DNA from: Axinella damicornis
Taxonomy: Eukaryota; Porifera; Demospongiae; Axinellida; Axinellidae
Direction: 5' to 3'
DNA: 64,000 nucleotides
Assembly: GCA_963931865.1 (NCBI GenBank)
Contig: OZ007512.1
Span: 7,434,208-7,498,207, forward strand
Shown here: piece by piece, positions 45,098 through 55,843 of the stretch
How positions within the stretch are numbered: position 1 is the first letter of the stretch
Layout of the letters: each line of letters begins with the position of its first letter
Notes under the pieces: generated by a model
What the model was told of the DNA's origin: nothing
Database searches by the model: none
The model's input: the letters and a program-made list of their open reading frames with translations, nothing else
Made by a program: the position numbers and the translations under genes

Positions 45098-45491
45098 TAG
45101 CCTGTACCCAGGCCTTCTCACCACAGCACTTGCAGTACAAACACGGGGGAAGGAGAGCTAAAACACGTCATTGCTGTGATGTACTGGATGCCGGGGGGAC
45201 ATGTGCAGGAGTGGAACATTCCTGGAAAAGTCGCAAGTTAGTGATGGTGCTGCCGAACTCAACCACGTACGGATCACGGAGAAACAAATGATGAGGTAAT
45301 CTTTGCAACGCCTTTCCAGTTCTGAATCCACTCCACACCTGTTGTACAGAAGGAATGTTGCCACTCGTCCACACATCCACCCAATGCCCATGCAGGTACA
45401 TCACTGCATGTGATGTGTTATACTAGGCTTTCACCCACCTTAGTACTACAAGCAACAAACACTGAGGAGAGATGACCCGGGTATGAGGCTA
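45098..45491. mobile_element. TAGCC-family element, long form (394 bp)
   Basis: The left end TAGCCTGTACCCAGGCC, with CACTTGCAGTAC, is mirrored by AGTACTACAAGC and CCCGGGTATGAGGCTA. Flanks CTACTTAG (45090-45097) and CAACTTAG (45493-45500) match at 7 of 8 bases. The unique interior has no transposase, so it may have captured host DNA. Confidence 0.65.
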
Positions 45492-45614
45492 CCAACTTAG
45501 CCAGACTGGGACACAAACTCAGTAGGATACTTGACAGTTAGAGGGTACACGTGTTCTCAACTCACCGTAGCAAGCGACTTCCAAGTGCTGACTTTGTTCT
45601 GTTGACTATCACAG

Positions 45615-46097
45615 GCCTACAAAGCAAGCAGAGAAGATAATAATGCCCTGTTCAAGGAACAGATTGTACCAAAGAGGGACAGCCCTTCTTTCGAACCCCC
45701 TTTGCTGGCTTTGTACAGCAGAGGGGTGGGCCTCCTTCTGGAAGATCTGCAGAGCACTGCAGCATCACAGAGGCAAAGTAGAACAACTTTCAATATAAAA
45801 CTGTCTACAGACTCACAGAAAAAACTACTTGTGGGTAAGGGAATGGGCGAGCACTGTAACCGTGAGAGCTGCTCCGTGTCAATATCATCCGCTCGCCCAT
45901 CGAGTCCGACGCGGGAACACTTGACGTTTCATATTTGGCTTTTTCTAGGTGTGGTCTCTGCAGGAATATACAAAAGTGAAGTGTTCCCACCACAGACTCA
46001 AACAGGAGAGCGGATGGTGCAATCAGTGAATCACGGAGCAACTTCTATGATGGCGGTGCCCGTCCAGTCCTGTATTTACAGGCAGTGTTCCCTGTGA
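45615..46097 (+). CDS. Possible exon of an unrecognised gene
   Basis: After acceptor ACTATCACAG the frame is open for 160 codons (ASREDNNALFKEQIVPKRD, LLALYSRGVGLLLEDLQ). The first 60 residues look like real helical protein. The later part may be intron read-through, since GTAGAA near 45778 or GTGGGT near 45832 could be donors. A BRO1-like DN(D/N)..(I/L)F..VP pattern crossed my mind but is too weak to name. Confidence 0.35.
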   Translation, partial: AYKASREDNNALFKEQIVPKRDSPSFEPPLLALYSRGVGLLLEDLQSTAASQRQSRTTFNIKLSTDSQKKLLVGKGMGEHCNRESCSVSISSARPSSPTREHLTFHIWLFLGVVSAGIYKSEVFPPQTQTGERMVQSVNHGATSMMAVPVQSCIYRQCSL

Positions 46098-47010
46098 CTG
46101 ATCCTATATTATGGCACATCACTGAGGGCAACATGCACTTAGGTCGTACGTGTGGGAGAACTATGGAAGATTCTCAAAATTGGAATACCATGGCTGGTAG
46201 ATCAGGCCCGTACAGCTACCAGTGAAGACAGAGCGCTCACATCATACATGTGTTCACCAGCTGTCATGTAATACCATCAGGTTGTCTCTGCAGGAAGATG
46301 AAAATGTGAGGGGTTCAGTTCACATCTGTTGCTATAGGACAAGCAGGAGGGGGAGCACTGCCACACAGCACAGGAGAACACAGGAACCACTCCCGTCCTT
46401 CAAGACAGGGTGTGGGGGTGGGACAAGTGGGATATAGGGACCAAGTCAGGTCCTTCCCTCCTCTGTGGTAATCACTAAAACATGAATATGAACGACATTG
46501 GCACAGTTGTCCACTACACCAAGTCTCACACAGCCAGCAGACTACACCCACACTGACAGGCAATTATCAATCAATAGGCGCTTTCTTTAGTGATGCAAGC
46601 ACATACACAATTAGAGGGTGTCACAATCAATGCTGGTTAATTGGGTACATATTAACCCAGGTAAATAGAATGTGTGGTCATACGATATGCGGCCACAGAC
46701 GCTTCACGGTATAACGTGCAAGGTAAAACACATTGTGCCATGTCAGTGAGTTCAACAAGTGTTCAGAATTGATCTTCCCACTCTCATTGCCCACTCACTT
46801 CTAGTAGAATAGGCATTCCTTTCCAGGGTGGTAATAAATACCCATGATTAGGTGCTGGCCTAGCTGGGGTGGCACTCACCCAAGTCTCTAACACTGGCAT
46901 CCTCAGATTACAGATTGTGGACGGAGCCACTATACCTCACTGGGCATGGCAATGGCGGGCTGCTCTCTCGGCTCAGCTGGGGTTTCAAATGCGCTACAGG
47001 TACATCTGAT
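46098..47010. other. No gene recognised
   Basis: No domain, repeat pair or splice-supported exon seen. Confidence 0.3.
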
Positions 47011-47223
47011 TTAACGTTCAAATGCTGAATGTGTATCAAGTTTTGGCGGGAAGTCAGGACGGCTCATTCGCTTGCAGACTGGGGTCTGAATGTTTGCCTC
47101 CACAATAATCGAGTACGAGTCTGGGCCGATTCTCGACTCCTCTACCATGATGATGTCATCATGTGACCCATAGTCAACCTCATTGGTCACCTGTTGTGCT
47201 AACAGATGCAATTCTGTGGGCAA
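47011..47223 (-). CDS. Possible exon, minus strand, unrecognised
   Basis: 70 open codons with acidic text (NEVDYGSHDDIIMVEESR, YSIIVEANIQTPVCK) to a TAA at the low-coordinate end. The codon pattern is protein-like, the family unknown, and no partner exon is found. Confidence 0.25.
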   Translation of the reverse strand: MPTELHLLAQQVTNEVDYGSHDDIIMVEESRIGPDSYSIIVEANIQTPVCKRMSRPDFPPKLDTHSAFER

Positions 47224-47340
47224 TTTCTGCTGGAGGGATGAGGTATATAGCCGTCTAGGTTGTCGACCAGTGTCACCTCCATGTTGCCTGTTCTCTGGGC
47301 AATTGAAGGGTCAGTCTGACCGGCTCCAGCCCCCCTTGCT

Positions 47341-47460
47341 GGTGTGTGTGTGTGTGTGTGTGTGGTGTATGAGTGTGTGTGTGTGGTGTATGAGTGTGTG
47401 TGTGTGGTGTATGAGTGTGTGTGTGTGGTATGTGGAGGGGTGTATGTGTGTGAGGTGCAT
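47341..47460. repeat. (TG)n with a 21-bp tandem unit
   Basis: A TG run followed by three exact 21-bp units TGGTGTATGAGTGTGTGTGTG (47362-47424). Shadow frames on both strands come from this. Confidence 0.95.
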
Positions 47461-48301
47461 GTGAACCATGTGCTGTGTACAGCACACATCTTTAAAACTG
47501 ACGCTAAGATTCGGAAACCTTTCTATCGCTGGTCAAGGTTCTTGCATCTCAGGAAGCCAAAAACGCAAGTGACACCACTGTTTTATGTACGTACAATGCT
47601 GGTGCTCTTCAAGGAAGTCTTCTGCATCATCAAAAGCTGGTTTTCAGATGAAGCCTTCCAGTTAGTGACCACCACACCTTAATTATATATGACCAAGGAA
47701 AGACTTCAGCAGGTTTTTACATTCAAATGTTTCATTAACCAACCAAAACCAGCACATGCATTTCTTCATTCCAACTTCTGAGCACAGAGATAGTTTCTGC
47801 CAGAGAACTAATTCATCTGCATTTCTCCCCCCCCCCCCTCCCCCAAGTGGGCACAGCATGAAGGAGAGGGATAATAGTTCTGGACAGTATAACATTATAC
47901 AGCTTTCCGTACTAGACACAGGAACGAAGGGGGTCAAATCTGATTGGTTCATCAAGATCACATAACTTTCTACCTACCAACAATAATTATAAGGTCACGA
48001 ATGGCAAGTACGATTACCAATTATAAAGACAACAAACTCCGAATGAAGCAATTGTAGCAGATTATGGTAGAGCCTCCTGGTACCAACAGAGGGAGCACAC
48101 GGATACATTCGCGAGACAAGGATGCCTAGTGTGTGCCATGCGGGCTCACTCTAGTTCTTGAGATGCCTTCGCAATCTGACAGAAACTGGGCATGAGAACA
48201 GCATGCCATGGCCATAAGACTGGGTAGGACTACATTCCATGCGTGTAAACGTTTACCACATTTATTAGATTCTTTCATTGCCCCTGTACGTACCCCTCCC
48301 C

Positions 48302-48388
48302 TAGTCTCGTTCCCAAGCTCCCCCTGTGTGCGTGGTTGAGAAATTTTTCATTGGCGCGCGCAGGGGGAGGAGCCTGAGAACAAGGCTA
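48302..48388. mobile_element. TAGCC-family MITE, block B orthologue of 18322
   Basis: Same site as in A and C. The terminal arms GGCTCCCCCTGTGTGCG are intact and AAGGCTA is restored at the right end. Confidence 0.8.
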
Positions 48389-48509
48389 CCCCTCCCCTCA
48401 TCAAGAAAATATATGGACAGCCATGGCAATTGAGCTGACGGTCTAAGATCTTGACTGCTATGAACTGTACAGTAGTATAGAGACATTAGCACAGTCATCC
48501 GGTACTCAC

Positions 48510-48604
48510 CTGTCCAGTTTTTGTTTTCTGTGAGCCTCCTTCATCAACTGCGACGCCTTGCGAGATCTGGACTTTGCCTTGTGCAGGCCTGTTCTCTTCA
48601 CCAT
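48510..48604 (-). pseudogene. TMA16-like exon 1, block B
   Basis: 95 nt, identical in length and reading to block A exon 1 with ATG and donor GTGAGT intact. The downstream exon with LMWF..ELVER is absent from block B, so no TMA16 can be made from it. Confidence 0.55.
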
Positions 48605-48876
48605 TGGCTGTGTACATAATAATTATTATTAATCAATAGCATACACATACATGTGCAACACGTGCTACTCTGAATGAACAATTTAGCTATAGGAGGTAGG
48701 AGCTAGGAGTGTAGTCTTCACCATACTTTGCTCAGGGTACAAAATCCACGTTCCGGGCCATTTCACTAGCCTGGGAACGAGCGTACGTTGATCACGTGGG
48801 CTGCTAACGCCGCGCCGCCCAGCTAGCTGGCCGGCCTGGAAGAAATGGATCGGGCTGAAAGGGCCATTCGTCACCC

Positions 48877-49370
48877 TTGTATATGTCACTGACTGTCGCG
48901 TTGGCATGGATCTACTCCGAGGAGTTTGTCAAATCTCAGTGTCCAGATGCTTTCATTGTCAAGAACACCAGAGTGCCTGCATGTCTCCAGTTTACAATTG
49001 GCAAGAGCGGCAGCGATGAGATTCAGATTTGCTACTTTTTCATCTGCACTGTTTTGATGATAATATCATATCAGTGAACTCCTCTAGACCACCCAAGGTG
49101 AATGATCTTGATCTTCTTTGTTGGAAAGCACAGTATTGTTTTTTACTTCTTTTACGATAGTAATCATTTGTGTAGCGACAGTGATCTACGCAGCTTTGTT
49201 TTCTGTGTCACTTTTGGGAATCACAACGATTATTTCAGTTGCAGCTGTAGTCCACTTGTCCGTTATTTTCCCCAAGTCTCTGATATCGTTGCGTTGTTCA
49301 AGTGGACTGATGACAGTACTGTGCAGAGTGAAGTATAAGCTGAAGGCTCATATGCTCCCGTTGTTTTGAA
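48877..49370 (+). pseudogene. Block B copy of the 222-codon frame, broken
   Basis: Homologous to 55844-56512. The frame is lost near 49065 (GATGATAATATCATATCAG) and the last third is deleted after 49318. Confidence 0.45.
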
Positions 49371-49750
49371 TACAATGTGAGTGATACTATGTAGTGTACT
49401 ACTCTTGCTGATTCTTGCTGGATCTTTTTTGCCAAGAAAACATTTGATTCAGGAATTAGTTAACCTGTTTGCAAAATAACCATTCAGACTACCATTCTCC
49501 TTTCATGCCAAGGTCAGTTGAACCTGCATGCAGATAGCTTCATTATATATCACTGATATCAGCGATATGCTCATGGACATGCATGATGGGATTGGACACA
49601 CTAGTATTGGTAGTGACTAATTAATATCTCAATGAAGCCGGTAATAATCTCCTCACAAGCCTATACCAAACCAGATACCTGAACATCTATGAATATTGAG
49701 TGCAGGGCAAAATATCAATGTTACATGATTGTTTGTTAATATTATGTGCT

Positions 49751-49792
49751 TAGCCTCGTTCCCAGGCCTGGGACAGCCTGGGAACGAGACTA
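49751..49792. mobile_element. TAGCC-family MITE, minimal 42-bp form
   Basis: Only the two ends remain: TAGCCTCGTTCCCAGGC, eight bases, then the mirror to GACTA. Present at the same site in C (57264) but not in A, so it moved after A split off, or was lost from A. Confidence 0.8.
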
Positions 49793-50296
49793 ATATAATT
49801 CTGTCCTACACCAATCAGGTGGATGTCATGTAGGTATTATACAGGTAATGTGTAGCCTTACACTTCAGATATCCTACAGTCAGGAAATTTCACTTTTTTG
49901 TGCTGTGGGCTGGTAGACCGGCCATGCATGCGCGTGCATGCATGCATATGCATGTGCACAAGCCCAGCCTCGTGTCCAGGCCTTCCACATACACCTGCAG
50001 TGTTTGATCACTTACTGATTGCATACTGTAAGCAATCAAAATTGAGGGGCTACAATATTAACTTGATGTTTGAAGTTTATTGTCAATTCAAGCTCTATAA
50101 ATATGATTGCCATGAATGTAATCCATATTACTGAACCTACTTCTAATAATTATACCAGCACACCAGTAAACAACATGCCAATAATCAAGAGCGCATTAGT
50201 AGGTCACGCTATCTACGTACTTATGCCTCTTGCAATAATGTAACTTTGCAGATTCAAAACCACATTTTGGAGCCTATTCCATAATTTCCATTCACA

Positions 50297-50380
50297 GTAT
50301 GACATAGTGGCCTCTGCCGTTGCGGGTTTTACAGCTTCCAGCTGAGGTACGTCTTTCCTCTCCCAACACACTCCGGGCAC
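50297..50380 (-). CDS. Second zinc-finger exon, block B
   Basis: After acceptor ATTACAGCAG the minus strand reads CPECVGRGK, a CXXCXGXG motif as in DnaJ/SSUH2 zinc-binding domains, and a stop follows about 11 codons later. A neighbouring frame continues SCKTRNGRGH, which would complete a second C-x-x-x-R-x-G-R-G pair after one indel. Probably the remnant of a second zinc-finger exon. Confidence 0.35.
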
Positions 50381-50650
50381 CTGCTGTAATAATATGGTAA
50401 CAGTTGATGGCTAAGTGGTAGTTACTAGCTATAGCTACATGTGTAGCTAGCTATAACAAATTCCATGAATGACTTGAGTGTAATTAAAACCTGCCAAGTG
50501 AAGTAAAAGTGCACGGCTTGGCCTTGGTCAATAGAGCATTGTCAGCCCTCAGGTGGTAGCTAGCTGGCATGCATTCCTTGTCACAGAGCTATCACCAACC
50601 TCCCTCCTTTCTCCATCCTCACGACCACCTACTTGAATGTCCACACACAG

Positions 50651-50769
50651 TAGCCTCGTTCCCAGCCCTACCCCGTTTTCTGTTCTTTGGAGCGATCTTT
50701 CGCATCCATGTATTCATTGTCAACACAAACCGAAGCTCAGAAAATGGGATAGGCCTGGGAATGAGGCTA
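50651..50769. mobile_element. TAGCC-family MITE, block B
   Basis: 119 bp with arms CCCCGTTTTCTGTTCTTTGG and its mirror CAAAcCGAAGCTCAGAAAATGGG. Orthologue at 58438. Confidence 0.8.
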
Positions 50770-51270
50770 CACACACACACACAGTGCGTGACAGCTTATG
50801 CCGTACTTATTATTTTACTTAATACTTTATAGTCTAAGGAACGGATAACTACTGCATTTCCGGTTCCTTTGCAGATAAGGCACTCTCCCACTGGCATGAC
50901 TGGTAGCTAGCCTTGTTATTGTTGCATGCTGACATGAGTTGTAGCTATGGAATAGCCACGTACCTAGACTCTGCCTAATGTGTGAGTGTTTATGCAGCAT
51001 GCAGGTAATTTGGTTTCATGGCTTCTAATGTGCCTGCACAGAGTAAAGGGGAGGATGTTGTGGTTGTACGATATTTCCTGTTCCCTTCTCGATCAGATTG
51101 CCTAGCGTACTGAACTCCTCCCATATGCAAATACAGGAATTAGTATTGGTGCATGGGATTGCCTTAGATAAAGTTCTTGGAACCTGACAGTTGAATTGGA
51201 TCTTGGAAAACAAAATAGAGGGAAGAATACATTCTAGTCAAGAGTCTGTATAACTAATTGTATCATACAC

Positions 51271-51401
51271 AGATGTGCTTCTGAAGAATTCCTGTTCCAT
51301 TGCAGTGGCTGCATTTATGGAAGTTGCTGTGACCTCGGCCCTTGCGGGTACTGCATGTTCCAGCTGAGGTTTTCCCTTTACTGCTGCATTTGGAGCATTT
51401 G
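51271..51401 (-). CDS. CXXC zinc-finger exon (SSUH2/DnaJ-like), block B
   Basis: A 131-nt exon between CTACAG and CT/GTGTATG. It encodes SKCSKCSSKGK, CSTRKGRG and FHKCSHCNGTGI, three C-x-x-C(R)-x-G/K-x-G units of the kind that bind zinc in DnaJ and in SSUH2-like proteins. The second unit has Arg where Cys is expected. The pyrimidine tract upstream is the (CCCT)n repeat (GGGA on the plus strand), so the acceptor is embedded in a microsatellite. The rest of the protein is not assembled here. Confidence 0.5.
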
Positions 51402-51409
51402 CTGTAGGT

Positions 51410-51604
51410 AGGTCGGTAGGTAGGGAGGGAGGGAGGGAGGGAGGGAGGGAGGGAGGGAGGGAGGGAGGGAGGGAGGGAGGGAGGGAGGGAGGGAGAGGGA
51501 GGGAGGGAGGGAGGGAGGGAGGGAGGGAGGGAGGGAGGCAGGGAGGGAGGGAGGGAGGGAGGGAGGGAGGGAGGGAGGGAGGGAGGGGGGACGGAGGGAG
51601 TAGG
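51410..51604. repeat. (GGGA)n microsatellite, block B
   Basis: About 45 GGGA units with a few interruptions, longer than in A or C. On the minus strand it serves as the polypyrimidine tract of the exon at 51271-51401. Confidence 0.95.
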
Positions 51605-52599
51605 GAGGGGAGGGATGGGTGGTGCAAGGGAGAGGAGGGGATGGGGAGGGAGGGATGAAAGGAGGGAGGAAACGAGGGTGAGAGTACAGAGGAAGGCCAG
51701 GAGGAAGAGAGGGAGGGAGAGGGGAAAAACCAACAAGCCAGCAGCAATGATTGTCCAGGCAAAGGGATGTTCCAAATTCCTATTTGTAGTTACATGCAGA
51801 AGACCAGATGGATAATCGTGGAGAAATGTTTGCGGGAATTACTTGGTCATCGAATAGCTGACGACTTCATTCCCAAGTATCTTAACAGCATACCTGATCC
51901 TGCTGGCTTGAAAACTAAATGTGGACCTACTGAGAGGGTCGTATGCTCAGCAACATCTGCCCAGAGAGTCAGACAATTTAAGCGTTCACATCGAATAAAT
52001 TACACCGTAACCCTGAATGTGTTGATGAATGTTGGGATAGCTGGTCAAAGAGCTCAAACAAATCCTCTATATTCCAAGAGCCACCTTCAACATTTGGATC
52101 CTCAAATAGCACGTCACAAGAGGGCATTAGATTTTGATCATAAACTGCATCCAAACTTCATTGTAGTATGTATACTGCAGCAGTGTAGCATTAAATTGTA
52201 CACAATGCTTGTTTTCTGTGAAAACCTTTCATTCCAAGTTTGCACATTAGATTGTTAAGGGGTCAAAACATACCTATGGGACACGTCTATTGTACGTGTC
52301 TACATGTTGTATTAATCCGTTCCATCACAAGTATGTCTCTGGGAGATCTAAATGCAGCTACAGAAAATGAACTCCAGAAGATCTGTAAGCGAAGCTGCAC
52401 CGTTTTCCGGAGACTTCGAAGAAACCTTTCGACTCTCGTAAGAAGCCTTACAGTTTTTGGAAGAAGGCTTCCGGTTTGCAGTGAAGCTGCATTGCAAATG
52501 CATACCAGAAAAGTGTTCGGAATCTCGGCATCAATTTTAAAGACGCCAACCGTAAGCCTGTTTGCGAAATAACAACTATACACTAGCAGGACCCCACCT

Positions 52600-52641
52600 T
52601 ATCGGTAGTAACCAGCAACGGAAACATCCAATCCGGCCTAC

Positions 52642-52673
<32 letters not shown>

Positions 52674-53587
52674 ATCAACAGACCTACACCCCACCTCCTT
52701 CAGCTCACCAGATGCATGGCACTGTGGCAAGCTATCACACTGTGGCAATCGCGAGCAGACGCTCACACAGCAACATAGAGTGTCATGTACTACAGAACAG
52801 CAACACAGATAGAGACAGTGTAGTCAGTGGATTGCTACATGCTCTACAGTGGACAATAACATAGTGGTGCATGCTCAGGGCAATGACATAGTGTGACAAT
52901 CGTATTGTAGACTCCTGCTTTGTTTGAAACACTTTCAATTCTCTCCCAGTTATGATATCTTGTGTGCATACAGGAGATTGAAAAGTACATCAAGTTAGCC
53001 TCGTTCCCAGACCGAAACAACCGTAGCGTGAATCGCTCCCTGCACCGCGATACTGGAAGTGATTTGCGCTGGGGTTGTTTGGGTCTGGGAACGAGACTAA
53101 GACCCATGCTGTTTTCGGTTGCACAAAGAAGGTGGAAGGCCTGGTACGACATCAAGGGTAAAAGGCGGTGGGTGTACTGGGTCTCAGAACAGCAAGTAGA
53201 GCAAAGGTACAAGGTAACATACCACACATATCTACATGTAGCTGGGGGGGGGGGGCAACTGTCATACTCACCGAGCAATGAACGTGTAGATGGTTGAATA
53301 GCGTAGCGTCCTCGTTCCGAATTTTTGGCATTTGTTGATTACGTGATGCTCACATGAGGAAATGTACCAGGCCCTCCTTGGGCATATGGGACTAGGAACG
53401 AGGCTAACATCAGGTACTACATTCACACCTTAGCTATTTCCTTGGGGAGGATAGGGAGGTGGGGAGGTAGGAAACAGTTCTTAGGTCATCTAAGGTATGG
53501 ATTATGCACTAACTACGGAGTACACAAGATTGCAGTTCAACCTTTGACCTCACCTGTATTCTGCCACACCAACAGCCCACAGTTCTT
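52600..53587. repeat. U unit in block B
   Basis: Homologous to 23870-24900 and 60240-61230. Includes a C homopolymer (52644-52673), a G run (about 53243-53254) and the MITE at 52996. Confidence 0.85.
52996..53099. mobile_element. TAGCC-family MITE in U unit, block B
   Basis: Orthologue of 24281. The arms GATACTGGAAGTGATTTGCG pair with CGTGAATCGCTCCCTGCACC only in part. Confidence 0.85.
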
Positions 53588-53890
53588 GTGCAGAAAATCT
53601 TCTCCTTTGTTGCCACCAGCGTTCCGTCAGAGCGTCTTTTTAGCACATCAGGGAATGTCATAACAGAACAACGTAGCCGGCTCACTTCTTAACATGCAGA
53701 CCAACTTATCTTCTAGTTTGAAAACCCTCAGTAGCTACCTTATTATGCAGTGTTGTCTTTGCACACTTTTGTTGAATTAATGAATTTCAGCTGTGACCAA
53801 AATGTAATTAGTGTGTCCTGATAGGTGATATATCATGACATAAAGCTCCATGACATGTGATAAAGATTTTCTTATATCGTGGCATCACTA
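53588..53890 (+). pseudogene. hAT transposase C-terminal fragment
   Basis: The frame reads FSFVATSVPSERLFSTSGN, VITEQRSRLTS, stop, HADQLIF, stop, FEN. This is the hAT dimerisation domain signature (P-S-E-R-x-F-S-x-x-G, then R-x-x-L and L-x-F-x-x-N). Two in-frame stops and absence of the DDE core and BED finger make it dead. AT-rich tail sequence follows to about 53890. It begins exactly where block B homology stops. Confidence 0.8.
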
Positions 53891-53912
53891 GAGACCATAT
53901 GGTATGTAGGTT

Positions 53913-54364
53913 GCCTCGTACCCAGGCCCTCACGCGGAACGCGGAAGAGGGCCTGGTGACACATGGCAAAATTCCCGTATGTGCTCAGTCAGCATAATAA
54001 TAATTGTGTAATCGATTACATTCCTTATTTGGATGCATTCGAAATCACGCGGACGGAAGCTGTTGGTGATGGCTAAGTAGCAACTCCTTGCCAAGGAGCG
54101 ACCAGAGGTGAGTCTAGAAGGCTAGAACAGCGGTTTTATCAAACGGCTACACTTTTCACGGGGTGAAGAATGTAATTACTACGCAGTAAATTGGAAATGT
54201 AATTATTACATTACGAAGAATGTAATTACTACGCAGTAATTGGAAATGGACGAACATGATTCACCTACCCGAAATCAATACTGCTGAGCTCAGCACATAT
54301 GGGAATTTTGCCAAGTGTCACCAGGCCCTCTTCTGCGTTCCGCGTGAGGGCCTGGGTACGAGGC
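53913..54364. mobile_element. TAGCC-family element, long form (about 450 bp)
   Basis: Inverted ends of about 75 bp (GCCTCGTACCCAGGCCCTCA...GCCAAATTTTGCC-type continuation) enclose a unique core. Flanks GTATGTAG and GTATGCAT match in 6 of 8. The core holds a tandem pair of GAATGTAATTACTACGCAGT units (54170-54245). No transposase. Confidence 0.75.
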
Positions 54365-54520
54365 TAGTATGCATGTGGCATACAGAACCACAAACGCAAA
54401 CATCAATGTGAACACTCATGTGAACAGGACACACACATGCACACATACACAGATACCATCACAAGGGTCGCTAATTTCAATAGACAGAGTCAATGTCAAG
54501 TCAATGGCACAAAGGGGCGC

Positions 54521-54592
54521 TAGCCTCATTCCCAGGCTCCCCCCTGCACAGCATGTCCGTTGTTGCACAGGGGGAGCCTTGGAACGAGGCTA
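54521..54592. mobile_element. TAGCC-family MITE (GGCTCCCCC subfamily), clear target duplication
   Basis: 72 bp. AAGGGGCG (54512-54519) and AAGGGGCT (54593-54600) flank it, matching at 7 of 8 bases. Confidence 0.85.
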
Positions 54593-55257
54593 AAGGGGCT
54601 CTCCTCCAAAGAACACCAGAGTACACATTTACCTTGGCTGGAAACTGCTACTTGTACTGTAGCAGGTTTTTACATTCAAATAGACTGCAATGTTTCATTA
54701 ACCAACCAAAACCAGCACATGCATTTCTTCATTCCAACTTCTGAGCACAGAGATAGTTTCTGCCAGAGAACTAATTAATCTGCATTTCTCTCCCCCCCCC
54801 CCCCCCCCGGGCACAGCATGAAGGAGAGGGATAATAGTTCTGGACAGTATAACATTATACAGCTTTCCATACTACACACAGGAACGGAGGGGGTCAAATC
54901 TGATTGGTTCATCAAGATCACATGACTTTCTACCTACCAACAATATAAGGTCACGAATGTCAAGTACCATTACCTATTATGAAGACAACAAACTCCGAAC
55001 GAAGCAATTGTAGCAGATTATGGTAGAGCCTCCTGGCACCAACAGAGGGAGCACACGGATACATTCGCGAGACAAGGACACCTAGTGTGTGCCATGCGGG
55101 CTCACTCTAGTTCTTGAGATGCCTTCGCAATCTGACAGAAACTGGGCATGAGAACAGCATGCCATGGCCATAAGACTGGGTAGGACTACATTGCATGCGT
55201 GTAAACATTTACCGCATTTATTAGATTCTTTTGTTGCCCCAGTACGTACCCCTCCCC

Positions 55258-55344
55258 TAGTCTCGTTCCCAGGCTCCCCCTGTGTGCGTGGTTGAGAAAT
55301 GTTTCATCGGCGCGCACAGGGGAAGGAGCCTGAGAACAAGGATA
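55258..55344. mobile_element. TAGCC-family MITE, block C orthologue of 18322
   Basis: Same site and subfamily as 18322 and 48302. The interior is nearly identical to A. Confidence 0.8.
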
Positions 55345-55475
55345 CCCCTCCCCTCATCAAGAAAATATAATTATGGACAGCCAAGGCAATTGAGCTGACG
55401 GTCTAAGATCTTGACTGCTATGAACTGTACAGTAGTATAGAGATATTAATATTAGCACAGTCATCCGGTACTCAC

Positions 55476-55570
55476 CTGTCCAGTTTTTGTTTTCTGTGAG
55501 CCTCCTTCATCAACTGCGACGCCTTGTGAGATCTGGACTTTGCCTTGTGCAGGCTTGTTCTCTTCACCAT
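55476..55570 (-). pseudogene. TMA16-like exon 1, block C
   Basis: 95 nt with ATG and donor kept, but with two amino-acid changes relative to A and B (Gly to Ser at residue 6, Arg to His in the RKASQ motif). No downstream TMA16 exon in block C. Confidence 0.5.
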
Positions 55571-55843
55571 TGGCTGTGTACATAATATTATTAATCAATA
55601 GCATGCACATACATGTGCAGCACGTGTTACTCTGAATGAACAATTTAGCTATAGGAGGTAGGAGCTAGGAGTGTAGTCTCACCATACTTCATTCTGTGTG
55701 CTCAGGGTACAAAATCCACGTTCCGGGCCATTTCACTAGCCTGGGAACGAGCGTACGTTGATCACGTGGGCTGCTACGCCGCGCCGCCCAGCTATAGCTG
55801 AGCTATATACTCTCGTTCTCGAAACCGGAGGTACAGGTATTAT

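Larger units (their letters stand above)
47707..53587. repeat. Segmental duplication block B
   Basis: Collinear with blocks A and C. Extends about 240 bp further left than A (GCAGGTTTTTACATTCAAATG), as does C, so B and C are closer relatives. It lacks the CTCTTTAGGGCCC insertion. It ends abruptly within the U unit at CACAGTTCTTG, where a hAT fragment begins. Confidence 0.9.

Noticed and set aside
45615..45780. BRO1-domain assignment for the exon at 45615
   Set aside because: Only a loose DNN..F..VP resemblance, too weak without a profile search.
47199..47489. Histidine/threonine-rich frames over the TG repeat
   Set aside because: They are translations of a simple TG/21-bp repeat. All frames stay open and none has a domain.
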